Source of the DNA: Planctomycetota bacterium
Lineage (GTDB): Bacteria; Planctomycetota; Planctomycetia; Planctomycetales; Planctomycetaceae
Assembly: GCA_003388505.1 (NCBI GenBank)
Contig: QQVO01000033.1
Location: 21,483 to 85,482, forward strand
DNA: 64,000 nucleotides
Reading direction: 5' to 3'
Below are positions 43,460-51,279 of this stretch, one piece after another (the first letter of the stretch is position 1; each line of letters opens with the position of its first letter). The notes below the pieces were generated by a model that worked only from the letters and a program-made list of their open reading frames with translations, had not been told where the DNA came from and did not search any database. The translations under genes were made by a program, and so were the position numbers.

Positions 43460-44410
43460 GTGTTTCGCATCAACATTTCCGCTTTGCTCATCGCCCTCAC
43501 GATCTCTCTTGTTTCGTCCACACTGCGGGCGGCCGACCCGGTCCTTTACTGCCGGTTCCAGGCCGGAGACGTGGTGGCCTACGGCATCGTGGAAGGCGAC
43601 ACCATTCACGAATTGAGCGGCGATCTGTTCGGCGAGTGGCAGAAAACTGATCGCACGCATGCCTTGGGCGATGTCGAACTGCTCGTCCCCAGCCAACCGA
43701 CCCAGGTGCTGGCCCTCGCCGGCAACTACGAGAGCCATCTCGGCGATGAAGACGCCGTGACGACCACCGTGACCACCGTCGTGACCGTGAAGACCGATCG
43801 CAAGACCGGCGAGACGACGACCACCACCAAGACCACCGAAGAAACCCGCCGCAGCGGCGAGATTCCGGAGAAGTTCCAGATTCCGCAGCCGTTCTTCAAG
43901 AGCCCTTCCTGCCTGCTTCCCCACGGAGGCGATATCGTCATCCCCGAAGGCTCGGAAGTCGTGCATTACGAAGCCGAGATGGTCGTCGTCATCGGGAAAG
44001 AAGCGAAGAATGTCGACCGTGAAGACGCGCTCGACTATGTGCTCGGCGTCACGATCGGAAACGACGTCAGCGCGCGCGTCTGGCAGAAGGCCGATGTGCA
44101 ATGGTGGCGGGCCAAGGGGAGCGATACGTTCGGACCATGCGGCCCGTTCATCGTCGCGGGCGTCGATTATGACGACCTGCTGCTCCAGCTTCGTCTCAAC
44201 GGCGAAACGATGCAGAAGGAACGCACCAGCCGCATGATCCACGACGTGGCGTCGATGGTCAGCGGCATCAGCCGGGAAGTCACGCTCAAACCGGGCGATT
44301 TGATCTTTACCGGAACTTCGGGCGAGACGTCCGAAATCAAACCGGGCGACGTCGTCGAGGTCGAACTCGAACACGCGGGGATCCTCAGAAACGGCGTCGT
44401 CGCCGAGTAA
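43460..44410 (+). CDS. Exported fumarylacetoacetase-family protein with Thr-rich insertion
   Basis: Protein of 316 residues with a Sec signal peptide (MFRINISALLIALTISL, cleavage after about LRA). The FAH fold follows: YGIVEGDTIHELSG, LALAGNYESHL, PFFKSPSCLLPHG, VVHYEAEMVVVIGKEA (metal-binding Glu pair), LGVTIGNDVSAR (Asp), GPFIVAG and LIFTGTSGET. FAH-family enzymes cleave C-C bonds or isomerise small acids and are normally cytosolic. Between about 98 and 143 there is an insertion dominated by Thr, Val, Lys and Glu (TTTVTTVVTVKTDRK, then TTTTTKTTEETRR). The insertion replaces a loop and its role is unknown. Metal ligands are retained, so activity is possible. A hairpin follows at 44440. Confidence 0.85.
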   Translation: MFRINISALLIALTISLVSSTLRAADPVLYCRFQAGDVVAYGIVEGDTIHELSGDLFGEWQKTDRTHALGDVELLVPSQPTQVLALAGNYESHLGDEDAVTTTVTTVVTVKTDRKTGETTTTTKTTEETRRSGEIPEKFQIPQPFFKSPSCLLPHGGDIVIPEGSEVVHYEAEMVVVIGKEAKNVDREDALDYVLGVTIGNDVSARVWQKADVQWWRAKGSDTFGPCGPFIVAGVDYDDLLLQLRLNGETMQKERTSRMIHDVASMVSGISREVTLKPGDLIFTGTSGETSEIKPGDVVEVELEHAGILRNGVVAE

Positions 44411-44439
44411 TCCCTGCGCCACTCAACGCCCAACTCAAC

Positions 44440-44463
44440 GCCCACGGGGTGCAACCCGTGGGC
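44440..44463. terminator. Bidirectional hairpin between convergent genes
   Basis: A 9-bp GC stem, GCCCACGGG (44440-44448) with CCCGTGGGC (44455-44463), with loop GTGCAA, followed by TCTACTTTGTT. It lies between the fumarylacetoacetase-family gene (plus) and the PPC gene (minus) and could terminate both. It also has the appearance of a common planctomycete short palindrome. Confidence 0.5.
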
Positions 44464-44476
44464 TCTACTTTGTTCG

Positions 44477-46579
44477 CTACTCCGACGCCGCGACCGTCAC
44501 AAACACCGGCCCGCTGCTGGTCGTCGCCTTCATCACGAAGTTGAGCGAGATGTTGGCCATCACGCAGCACTGCTGCTTCTCCACGGGAGGCGCGTCCGCG
44601 GCGGCGCTCAGCGTAATCGCGCCCTTCGTTTCGCTCCCGGTCAGCAGCGTCTTGCTGTTCTTGCCGTCGATCGTCACGCCCTGCGGGAGAGTATTGGCAT
44701 AGACCGCGTTGAGATGCTGGTACAGCATGTCGAGCGTGACGTTCTTGTCGAAACCCTCCGCCCGTTCAATCTCCACCTCGATTTTGACCGACTCGCCCGG
44801 CTTGAGCGTCACCTCGTTCGTGCTCAGCTTGAGGCTCCGGATGTCGGCCGGCTTCCCGATAGCGACCGTGTGCATCTCGACCGGCCAGTGGTTGCGGCCC
44901 CCGCCCGGCATGTAGGTTTCCTGAAACGACTGCGCCACCGTTTGCAGTTCGAGCGTTGTGTTTTCGTCGACCGGATGGGTCGCCGTTCCGGTGACGGTGA
45001 TGTTCGAAGCGGTCAGTTGTGCGTCAGGCGCGGCCTCGAAAATAATGCACCCGTCCTGCCCTTTTCCCGCGAGAATCCGGCCCGTGTGAGCGGTCACCCC
45101 CTCCGGCAGCCCGTCAACTGACAATGCAATCTCCCCTTCAAAACCGTTCTTGCGGACGGCCCGCACAAAGAGCGCGGCCGAGTTCCCCGGAGTCAGCCAG
45201 GTCTTGTCGGTGTCCATCGCAAGCTGGAAGTAGGGCTCCGCTGCCTCCACCCGCAGAAAGTAAACGAACTCGTCGCCGCCGCGCAAATGGTTGTCGCGAA
45301 TCTGAATGCAGTACGAACCGTCAGCCGGAACCGTCCAGTTCTCGATCTGTGAATCCTGGTAGTTCCGCTTGCCCCAAAGCTGCATGTCGTCGTTTTCGGT
45401 CAGCGATTTGCCTTCCGCGTTCAGAATGCGGATCACCGAGTCGAGCCCCGACCAGTAGCGGCGGGCGACGACTTCGACCGAAATCCGGTCTCCCTGCTTC
45501 GCGTCGAACCTGAAGCAATCGAGGTCCGCTTTCGATTCGATCCGTCCGCTGATCCCCGCAGGGATCGTGACGGCCTGGGCCGTTTCAAACGTGTTGTTCT
45601 CTGCGGGCGCCTCGGTCACCAGCGGCAGTTCACTGACCACAACCGGCACCGGATTCGTCAGGCTCTCCCCCATCGGCAGCCGGACGTCGTGCGGACCGAC
45701 GGCGGGCTGATCGGGAGTGAAGCTCACCAGGGCGCCCTCCGGCAGTTGCACGCCGATCGGCGCGACCTCGGCCGGCTGCCCCTGCGCGACGCCCACCGGA
45801 TAGACATGGGACACGTAAGGCCGGTCGTTGACTTCGATCACGTAATTCCAGTAGCGGTTTCCCTGATACCGCACGTCGCGCACTTCCAGCAGGTAGTCCC
45901 CCGCTTCCAGCGTGGCGCTGAGGAATGGATCGGCCGCGTACGTGTTGTCCGCGGCGGCGACGGTGCTGCCGGTGGCGGCGCTTTTGATCGTCAGGATCGG
46001 ATCGACGTGCTGCTGCAGGTCGTGCATCTTGTCCTGCAACCGCATGGCCCGGCAGTGAAACGTGAGTGTCTTCGGTTCGGCGAGATTGAAGGCGAAGTAG
46101 TCCAGATCCTTCGCCTTTTCGATCGTCCCGCAGACCGTCGCCGGGAGCGTGATGCTCTGCGCCGTCTCCGGCGTATCGATCGCGCCCTCTTCGGCAACAA
46201 CCGGGTCGTTGACCACAACAATCTGCCCCAGCGTGCTGGCGCCGGTCGGTCCGACGAGGCGGAAGTCGCGGACGCCCGGCAATGCGTCGGCCGTTGCGGT
46301 GAACCGGACAGTGATCTTCGTCAGGTTCGGTTCCTTCCCTTCCTTGTCGAGTTCCATCGGCGTCACGACGTCCGCCGTCACGCCTGCCCCGGTGACCAGC
46401 ACCCGGTACGCGCCAAACATGCTGTACCGCGACTCAACCTCATGCTCACTGCTGGTCCCCGCCTGCACCGCCCCCGGCTTGACCGCCATCAACATGGGAT
46501 AGGCGGTCTGCGCGCAAGTGATGCGCTGACCAAACAGCAACGTGAGAGCCAGGACAGCCACTCGGAGTCCAATCTTCAT
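44477..46579 (-). CDS. Secreted protein with pre-peptidase C-terminal (PPC)-like domains
   Basis: Exported protein of 700 residues; signal peptide about 1-23 (VAVLALTLLFGQRITCAQ). At least two PPC-like beta domains are visible: around 130-250 (ETAQSITLPATVCGTIE, DYFAFNLAEPKTLTF, AGDYLLEVRDVRYQG) and 330-450 (NTFETAQAVTIPAGISGRIE, DCFRFDAKQGDRISVEV, SYCIQIRDNHLRGGDEFVY). The C-terminal 230 residues are beta-rich Ig-like repeats (LTPGNSAALFVRAVRKNGFEGE, LKPGESVKIEVEIER). No catalytic domain exists, so it is not a peptidase itself. Proteins of this type in planctomycetes accompany DUF1549/DUF1553 genes, as here, and may form part of the same envelope complex. Confidence 0.8.
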   Translation of the reverse strand: MKIGLRVAVLALTLLFGQRITCAQTAYPMLMAVKPGAVQAGTSSEHEVESRYSMFGAYRVLVTGAGVTADVVTPMELDKEGKEPNLTKITVRFTATADALPGVRDFRLVGPTGASTLGQIVVVNDPVVAEEGAIDTPETAQSITLPATVCGTIEKAKDLDYFAFNLAEPKTLTFHCRAMRLQDKMHDLQQHVDPILTIKSAATGSTVAAADNTYAADPFLSATLEAGDYLLEVRDVRYQGNRYWNYVIEVNDRPYVSHVYPVGVAQGQPAEVAPIGVQLPEGALVSFTPDQPAVGPHDVRLPMGESLTNPVPVVVSELPLVTEAPAENNTFETAQAVTIPAGISGRIESKADLDCFRFDAKQGDRISVEVVARRYWSGLDSVIRILNAEGKSLTENDDMQLWGKRNYQDSQIENWTVPADGSYCIQIRDNHLRGGDEFVYFLRVEAAEPYFQLAMDTDKTWLTPGNSAALFVRAVRKNGFEGEIALSVDGLPEGVTAHTGRILAGKGQDGCIIFEAAPDAQLTASNITVTGTATHPVDENTTLELQTVAQSFQETYMPGGGRNHWPVEMHTVAIGKPADIRSLKLSTNEVTLKPGESVKIEVEIERAEGFDKNVTLDMLYQHLNAVYANTLPQGVTIDGKNSKTLLTGSETKGAITLSAAADAPPVEKQQCCVMANISLNFVMKATTSSGPVFVTVAASE

Positions 46580-46595
46580 ATCCGCCTCTTCGAGA

Positions 46596-46665
46596 GTGAA
46601 GAAGTAGGGCCGGCTATGCCGGCCGCCGGTCCCAAAGTGGTTCCGGCCGGCACAACCGGCCCTAC
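46596..46665. repeat. Palindromic element, copy 1
   Basis: About 70 bp whose ends GTAGGGCCGG and CCGGCCCTAC are inverted repeats, with an inner CCGGCTATGCCGG palindrome. A related copy in the same orientation lies at 46874-46952. The two enclose a small antitoxin-like gene. Confidence 0.65.
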
Positions 46666-46678
46666 CTCAATTCGCGAA

Positions 46679-46858
46679 CTACCGTAACCGCTTCATGACT
46701 TCCTCATGCGGAACGCCCGCAACCTCGCCTCTGCGCATCTCGTCCGCGCGGCGACGCGCTTCGGTCGCAGCGCACTTGACTGCTTCCGAATACGGTTCCA
46801 CTTCCGACAGCGGGATCCTGTCCAGCGATCGCTTGGAATCGTCGCTCTGCCCTGTCAT
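46679..46858 (-). CDS. Antitoxin-like small protein (59 residues)
   Basis: A 60-codon frame: MTGQSDDSKRSLDRIPLSEV, then acidic and helical, ending GVPHEEVMKRLR. The final part (RRGEVAGVPHEEVMKRLR) resembles the C-terminal helix of small type II antitoxin or addiction-module component proteins, where a basic helix follows a Pro turn. The helical, Glu/Arg-rich composition also fits. No toxin gene of the RelE/ParE type is found in the 100 bases on either side: downstream on the same strand is the PPC gene. The Shine-Dalgarno sequence is weak. It is bracketed by two copies of a palindromic element. It could be an orphan antitoxin or a regulatory remnant. Confidence 0.5.
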   Translation of the reverse strand: MTGQSDDSKRSLDRIPLSEVEPYSEAVKCAATEARRRADEMRRGEVAGVPHEEVMKRLR

Positions 46859-46873
46859 GGTTGCACCACTCCA

Positions 46874-46952
46874 GTGAAGTAGGGCTGGCTATGCCGGCCG
46901 CCGAATCCAAAGTTGGTCCACACGAAGTTCCGGCCGGCACAGCCGGCCGTAC
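46874..46952. repeat. Palindromic element, copy 2
   Basis: About 79 bp related to 46596-46665, beginning GTGAAGTAGGGCTGGCTATG and ending GGCACAGCCGGCCGTAC. It has an 8-9 bp internal insertion (CCACACGAA) compared with copy 1. Same orientation as copy 1. Confidence 0.65.
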
Positions 46953-46956
46953 ATCG

Positions 46957-49446
46957 CTACCGCACAAACAGAAACTGCTTGCTGTTAATCAGCGCCCACA
47001 GCAGGTCTTCCAGAATCAACTGGCGTTCGCCCGATCCTTCTTCGATGAACTGCTGCGCCGTTGCCAGTTCCGAAGCGCTCGGCGGGCGGGAGAGCGCCCG
47101 CAGGTAGAGTTCCGTGACGATCTCCTCGTTCGACTTCTCAGCGGCGATGAGTTGCGCAATTCGTCCCTTCGGGTCGGCAATCTTCGTCGTCAGGATGTCG
47201 CCGTTGAGGGTGTGCAGCGCCTGCCCCAGGTTTTCGTCGGGCATCCGCTCGCATTCACACACACTGGCGCGACGTGGCTTGCCGAATACGTTGAGGAAGT
47301 AATTCGGATACTCCGCATCCGGCAGCTCAATCGCCCGCGTTCCGGACGGCAGGTTCTTGAATTCAGTCTGCACACCGGTCACGCTGTCAATGGCGTCCAA
47401 CAATGGTTCCGCCGGAATCCGCTTGACAAGAAAGTGGCTGTAGAACTTCTCGTCCGATGCATTCTGTTCAGTCGGTTGCGACTCAAGCTGGTACAGCCGC
47501 GAGACCATGATCGCGCGCATCAACTGCTTCAGGTCGAAGTCCGCCGAGATGAAGTGGTCCGCCAGCGCGTCGAGCAGTTCCGGATTCGTCGCGGGATTCG
47601 TGGCCCGCATGTCGTCGACCGGTTCGACCAGTCCGCGACCCAGGAGAAACGCCGTGTACCGGTTGGCGACCGACCGCGCGAAGTCCTTGTTCTCCGGCGC
47701 GGTGAGCCACTCGGCGAGCGGAATGCGCCGGTCCAGTTCGTGATCCATCGCTTCCCCGTCGAGCGGCGTGGGAGGCAACACCTGGCCGGTCTTCGGATGC
47801 CGCACTTCGCCGCTGGACCGCACCATCACGACGGTTTCTCGTCCGAACAGACCGAACTCTTCGCTGTTCTTCGTCCCGATCCGCGAGAAGAACGCGGCGA
47901 AGGCGTAGTAATCTTCCTGCCCGTATTTCTCAAACGGGTGGTGGTGGCACTTCGCGCATTGCAGCCGCACGCCGAGGAACAACTGAGCCGTCGCTTCCGC
48001 CAGATCGGACGAATTCCCGAAGATGCGGTAATAACTCGCCGGACCGCTCGAATAGATCGATCCCTTGGCCGTCACAACCTCGCTGACAAACTCATCAAAC
48101 GGCTTGTTGGTGCGGAACGACTCCTTGATCCAGTTATGCATGGCCCACATTCGCTGCTCGTCGGCGGCCTGACCCCGGCTGGAATTGCGCAACAGGTCGG
48201 ACCATCGCAGCGTCCAGAACGCGGCGTACTGATCGTTGTACACGTCCAGATTGGGATCGCCCGTCAGGCCCAGCAGCCGGTCCACAAGCTTCTCACGCTT
48301 CGCCGGGTCGGCGTCGTTGATGAACGCCGTCACATCCTCCGGTTGCGGCAACGTGCCGATCGCATCGAGATAGGCCCGCCGCAGAAATGTCGCATCGTCG
48401 CACAGCGGCGACGGCTCGATGCCGAGCTCCCGAAACTTGTCCGCGGCCAGCTCATCAACAAAGTTGTTATTCGTCCAGCCTGCCAGTTGGGCGGGCGGAC
48501 CGTAAGGCGAAACGAAGATGGCCACGTTCGCCTGCCCCTCGAAGCGAATCATGATCGGCGCCTGGCCTTTCCCGATCACGGTCACCAAGCCGTCCTCGGT
48601 GACTTCCAGCACCGCTTCGTCCATCGAGTCGAACCGAGCCCAGTGGGTGACGTCCCGAACGGTCTCGTCGCTGTAATGGGCCGTCACCTGCAACTGCTGG
48701 GTCTGGCCGGGCTCCACCACGCGGCGATTCGGCGAAACGTCCAATCGCGTCACCTGCGGAGCTTCGGCATCAGGGCCCGGCGCTCCGTCCTCGATCCAGG
48801 CCCTGAACATTTCGTAATAATCGGAGTCCTTCAGCAGCCGCTGTCCGCCGCCGTGAGGAAGCTGCATGGTCGGCTTGCGGAGCACCAGACTCGCATCCGG
48901 ATTCATGAAGTTGATGCGCCGCCCCGTTCGGTCGCGAACGAACGCGTCGTAATCCATGTTCGGGTCGTAGCCGAACACCGACAGCACGAATCCGCCTTTG
49001 CCGAACTGGCTGGCGTGGCATTCTCCGGCGTTGCAGCCGAGGCGACTGATCGTCGGCCGGATGACGCCGTCGAAGCCAACCGGCGGAGCATCGGCGACGC
49101 CCGAGATGACGACCGGAACGGTCTTGGTCATCCCGCCCACGGTAACACTCACCTGAGCCTGGCCGTCCGCCCGGGCCCGCAACCGGCCCGTTGCGTCGAC
49201 GACGACAATCTCGGGCTGGCTCGACGCATAGTCGGCTTCGTGAGTCAGGTCGGTTGATGAGCGATCGACGGCGCCCTCGGCGTTCGCCTCCGTCACCAGC
49301 AATTGGGCCTGTGCGAACTCTCCCTGCAACGACACCGACTCCGGAGTGACTCGAACGTCGGCCGGATCATCAGCGGCCGCCGGCCGCGCCAGCGACATGA
49401 TCGTGACAATCGCCGTCATCAGCACGTGTCGTGGGACTCTGTTCAT
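46957..49446 (-). CDS. DUF1549/DUF1553 protein with Ig-like (BIG2) domains
   Basis: Exported protein of 829 residues; signal peptide to about AAADD (25). ATG 49446 follows GGGGAGAAATCTGAA. The N-terminal region has two bacterial Ig-like domains (about 25-110 and 240-325, VTVGGMTKTVPVVISG and VVEPGQTQQLQVTAHYSDE). Between them a cytochrome-like motif variant CNAGECHASQFGKGGF replaces CxxCH by CNAGECH. DUF1549 (about 340-550) has DDATFLRRAYLDAIGTLP, FWTLRWSDLLRNS and CAKCHHHPFEKYGQEDYYAF. DUF1553 (about 590-820) has NRYTAFLLGRGLVEPVDD, NPELLDALADHFISADFD and RALSRPPSASEL. It is divergent from the DUF1501 gene at 49909, not in the usual tandem order. Confidence 0.9.
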   Translation of the reverse strand: MNRVPRHVLMTAIVTIMSLARPAAADDPADVRVTPESVSLQGEFAQAQLLVTEANAEGAVDRSSTDLTHEADYASSQPEIVVVDATGRLRARADGQAQVSVTVGGMTKTVPVVISGVADAPPVGFDGVIRPTISRLGCNAGECHASQFGKGGFVLSVFGYDPNMDYDAFVRDRTGRRINFMNPDASLVLRKPTMQLPHGGGQRLLKDSDYYEMFRAWIEDGAPGPDAEAPQVTRLDVSPNRRVVEPGQTQQLQVTAHYSDETVRDVTHWARFDSMDEAVLEVTEDGLVTVIGKGQAPIMIRFEGQANVAIFVSPYGPPAQLAGWTNNNFVDELAADKFRELGIEPSPLCDDATFLRRAYLDAIGTLPQPEDVTAFINDADPAKREKLVDRLLGLTGDPNLDVYNDQYAAFWTLRWSDLLRNSSRGQAADEQRMWAMHNWIKESFRTNKPFDEFVSEVVTAKGSIYSSGPASYYRIFGNSSDLAEATAQLFLGVRLQCAKCHHHPFEKYGQEDYYAFAAFFSRIGTKNSEEFGLFGRETVVMVRSSGEVRHPKTGQVLPPTPLDGEAMDHELDRRIPLAEWLTAPENKDFARSVANRYTAFLLGRGLVEPVDDMRATNPATNPELLDALADHFISADFDLKQLMRAIMVSRLYQLESQPTEQNASDEKFYSHFLVKRIPAEPLLDAIDSVTGVQTEFKNLPSGTRAIELPDAEYPNYFLNVFGKPRRASVCECERMPDENLGQALHTLNGDILTTKIADPKGRIAQLIAAEKSNEEIVTELYLRALSRPPSASELATAQQFIEEGSGERQLILEDLLWALINSKQFLFVR

Positions 49447-49711
49447 TTCAGATTTCTCCCCTCGACGAAAATGGGAACGGGCGCTGGTCAAAGTTCCTTC
49501 GTCCTGCGGAATCGACCGTCCATCGCCGTGAGCAATCAGTGTTTCGCGGATCGGACGCCGCGACAGGTGGGAGAGACGAGTTCGTCTCTGGCTGCGGTGG
49601 GAGATGCGTCGCCCAACGCATCAACATCCATTATTGCGAGTGAACGGCGTCCGCTCTACTCGCAAATTCCGAAAAAACCGTGCAGCCGTCAGGTAGGCGA
49701 ATTTTGATCTG

Positions 49712-49741
49712 TTGATTGAAGCGTTCCCGATAAAGTAGAAT
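49712..49741 (+). promoter_or_regulatory. Sigma-70-like promoter candidate for the DUF1501 gene
   Basis: TTGATT at 49712-49717 and TAGAAT at 49736-49741 are 18 bases apart in unusually AT-rich DNA. The start codon is at 49909, leaving a leader of about 160 bases that contains the stem-loops below. Confidence 0.45.
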
Positions 49742-49752
49742 ACCTGCGGTAA

Positions 49753-49833
49753 AATCTCCCACCGGTTTCCCCAGTTTATCCCATGGGGAACCAACTTTTC
49801 GGTGGAGATTGTCGTCTACCGCAATCTCCACCG
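49753..49833 (+). promoter_or_regulatory. Possible attenuator or riboregulatory leader with alternative stems
   Basis: Segment 1 (AATCTCCCACCG, 49753-49764), segment 2 (CGGTGGAGATTG, 49800-49811) and segment 3 (CAATCTCCACCG, 49822-49833) are present. Segments 2 and 3 form a perfect 12-bp stem with a 10-base loop. Segment 2 can instead pair with segment 1 with one bulge. A further stem lies between them (GGTTTCCCC with GGGGAACC, 49764-49792). No poly-U run follows, so it may act on translation rather than on transcription. I see no known riboswitch class. Confidence 0.4.
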
Positions 49834-49908
49834 CTAACACCGCCTGTTCCTGACCGTCCGCCGGGAAGAGGAGTGACATCCCACCAACGCGGACGACCGG
49901 AGTGTCGT

Positions 49909-51234
49909 ATGCTCAACTTGCTCCCCACCAGATTTCAGGATTGCGAACGCGTCTCACGCCGCAGCCTGCTGCAAGTCGGCGCGCTGGGCGGACTCGGGAT
50001 CACTCTGCCCGGCTTTCTGGCGGCGAGACAAGCCGCCGCCGCGCACGGTCAGGCGAGCATCGATCGAAACTGCATCCTCATCTGGACCCGCGGCGGAACA
50101 AGCCACCACGACACCTTCGATCCCAAGCCGAACGCGCCGGCCAGCGTGAAGGGGGAATTCGGAGTCATCGACACGGCCGTCCCCGGCGTGCAGTTCACCG
50201 AGATCGTCCCCAACATGGCCCGCGAACTCCGCCGGTTCGCTGTGCTTCGCAGTTGGAATCCGCAGAACGGCAGCCACGGCACGGCCGACCAGTATGTGAT
50301 GTCGGGTCGCAAGTTCAACGCGGCGCTCCCCTACCCCACTTACGGTTCTGTCGTGAGTTGGCACAAGGGCTTCAAGACGGCGCTGCCGCCGTTCGTGCAA
50401 CTCGGGACGAACGTCGATCAGCGGTTCGGCGGTGGAACGGCCGGCATCCTCGGTCTCGAACACAACCCGTTCGAGATCGTCGCCGACCCGAACGCGGAGA
50501 ACTTCACTGTCCGCGACATCAGCCCTCCCAAAACCGTCCCCGGCCAGCGAATCGACCGCCGCCGCAAGATGCTGGCCGCGATCGACGACCTGCAGCAGCA
50601 GGCGGACCTCCAGCCGACGGCGTTCGAGGCGCTCGATGAGACGTTCGGCGCCGCCCTCAACATGATCACTGCGCCGGAGACCAAACAGGCGTTCGAACTC
50701 TCGGCCGAGTCGGATGCCCTTCGCGACAGTTACGGCCGCAACCGGTTTGGTCAGAGCTGTCTGCTGGCCCGGCGGCTTGTCGAATCGGGCGTGCGCTTTG
50801 TCACCGTCACCGATGGCGGCTGGGACACGCACCAGAACAACTTCAAGTCGCTCAGGGAGAGCCGCATTCCGCCCGTCGACCAGGGACTCCCGGCGCTGCT
50901 GGCCGACCTCGAAGACCGCGGAATGCTCGACTCCACCCTCGTCGTCTGGTTGACCGACTTCGGACGCACGCCGAAGATCAACAGCGCCAGCGGCCGCGAT
51001 CACTGGGCCAGCGCGGGCTTCGCCGTAATGGCCGGCGCCGGCGTCCCGGGCGGAGCGATTCTCGGCGAAACAGACGACGAAGGCGGCAAGCCGATCCGGG
51101 ACGAGTACAAAACACAGGACATCGCCGTCACCGTCTACGAAAAACTCGGCATGCCGCACGACCTGATCGCCCAGGCCCCCGACGGCCGGCCGGTGCGTCT
51201 GATCGAGGGACATCCGATCAAAGAGTGGATGTAG
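49909..51234 (+). CDS. DUF1501 Tat-exported protein
   Basis: Protein of 441 residues with a Tat-like signal (CERVSRRSLLQVGALGGLGI, hydrophobic to about 45). The DUF1501 core includes CILIWTRGGTSHHDTFDPK, FTEIVPNMARELRRFA, SWNPQNGSHGTADQYVMSG, YGRNRFGQSCLLARRLVE, TDGGWDTHQNNF, LDSTLVVWLTDFGRTPK and GRDHWASAG. As in the family, His/Asp in WDTH and GRDH may bind metal. ATG 49909 is preceded by GGAGTG; the frame opens at 49783 through the structured leader and is rejected. It is the second DUF1501 gene in the window, and its DUF1549/DUF1553 partner lies divergently. Confidence 0.9.
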   Translation: MLNLLPTRFQDCERVSRRSLLQVGALGGLGITLPGFLAARQAAAAHGQASIDRNCILIWTRGGTSHHDTFDPKPNAPASVKGEFGVIDTAVPGVQFTEIVPNMARELRRFAVLRSWNPQNGSHGTADQYVMSGRKFNAALPYPTYGSVVSWHKGFKTALPPFVQLGTNVDQRFGGGTAGILGLEHNPFEIVADPNAENFTVRDISPPKTVPGQRIDRRRKMLAAIDDLQQQADLQPTAFEALDETFGAALNMITAPETKQAFELSAESDALRDSYGRNRFGQSCLLARRLVESGVRFVTVTDGGWDTHQNNFKSLRESRIPPVDQGLPALLADLEDRGMLDSTLVVWLTDFGRTPKINSASGRDHWASAGFAVMAGAGVPGGAILGETDDEGGKPIRDEYKTQDIAVTVYEKLGMPHDLIAQAPDGRPVRLIEGHPIKEWM

Positions 51235-51279
51235 TGCCCGCAAGCTGAGACTCGCGGCGCGTTTCGCTGAGTCCTCGCT

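Larger units (their letters stand above)
49447..49908. other. Divergent intergenic region with structured leader
   Basis: It separates the minus-strand DUF1549/DUF1553 gene and the plus-strand DUF1501 gene. A minus-strand open frame at 49631-49879 has reasonable composition but no family and is judged unreliable. The plus side holds a promoter candidate (49712-49741) and mutually exclusive stem-loops (49753-49833). Confidence 0.5.

Noticed and set aside
43740..43860. The Thr-codon repeats as a CRISPR or microsatellite
   Set aside because: They lie in frame within a protein and have irregular spacing, with no spacer-like units.
46861..49257. A 798-codon open frame antisense to the DUF1549/DUF1553 gene
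   Set aside because: Arg/His-rich, no family motif, and the opposite strand encodes a recognisable protein with CxxCH and DUF1553 motifs.
49631..49879. An 82-codon minus-strand frame in the DUF1501 leader
   Set aside because: The composition is plausible, but it overlaps the stem-loops and promoter candidate, has no recognised family and no clear ribosome binding site. It could be re-examined if relatives share it.
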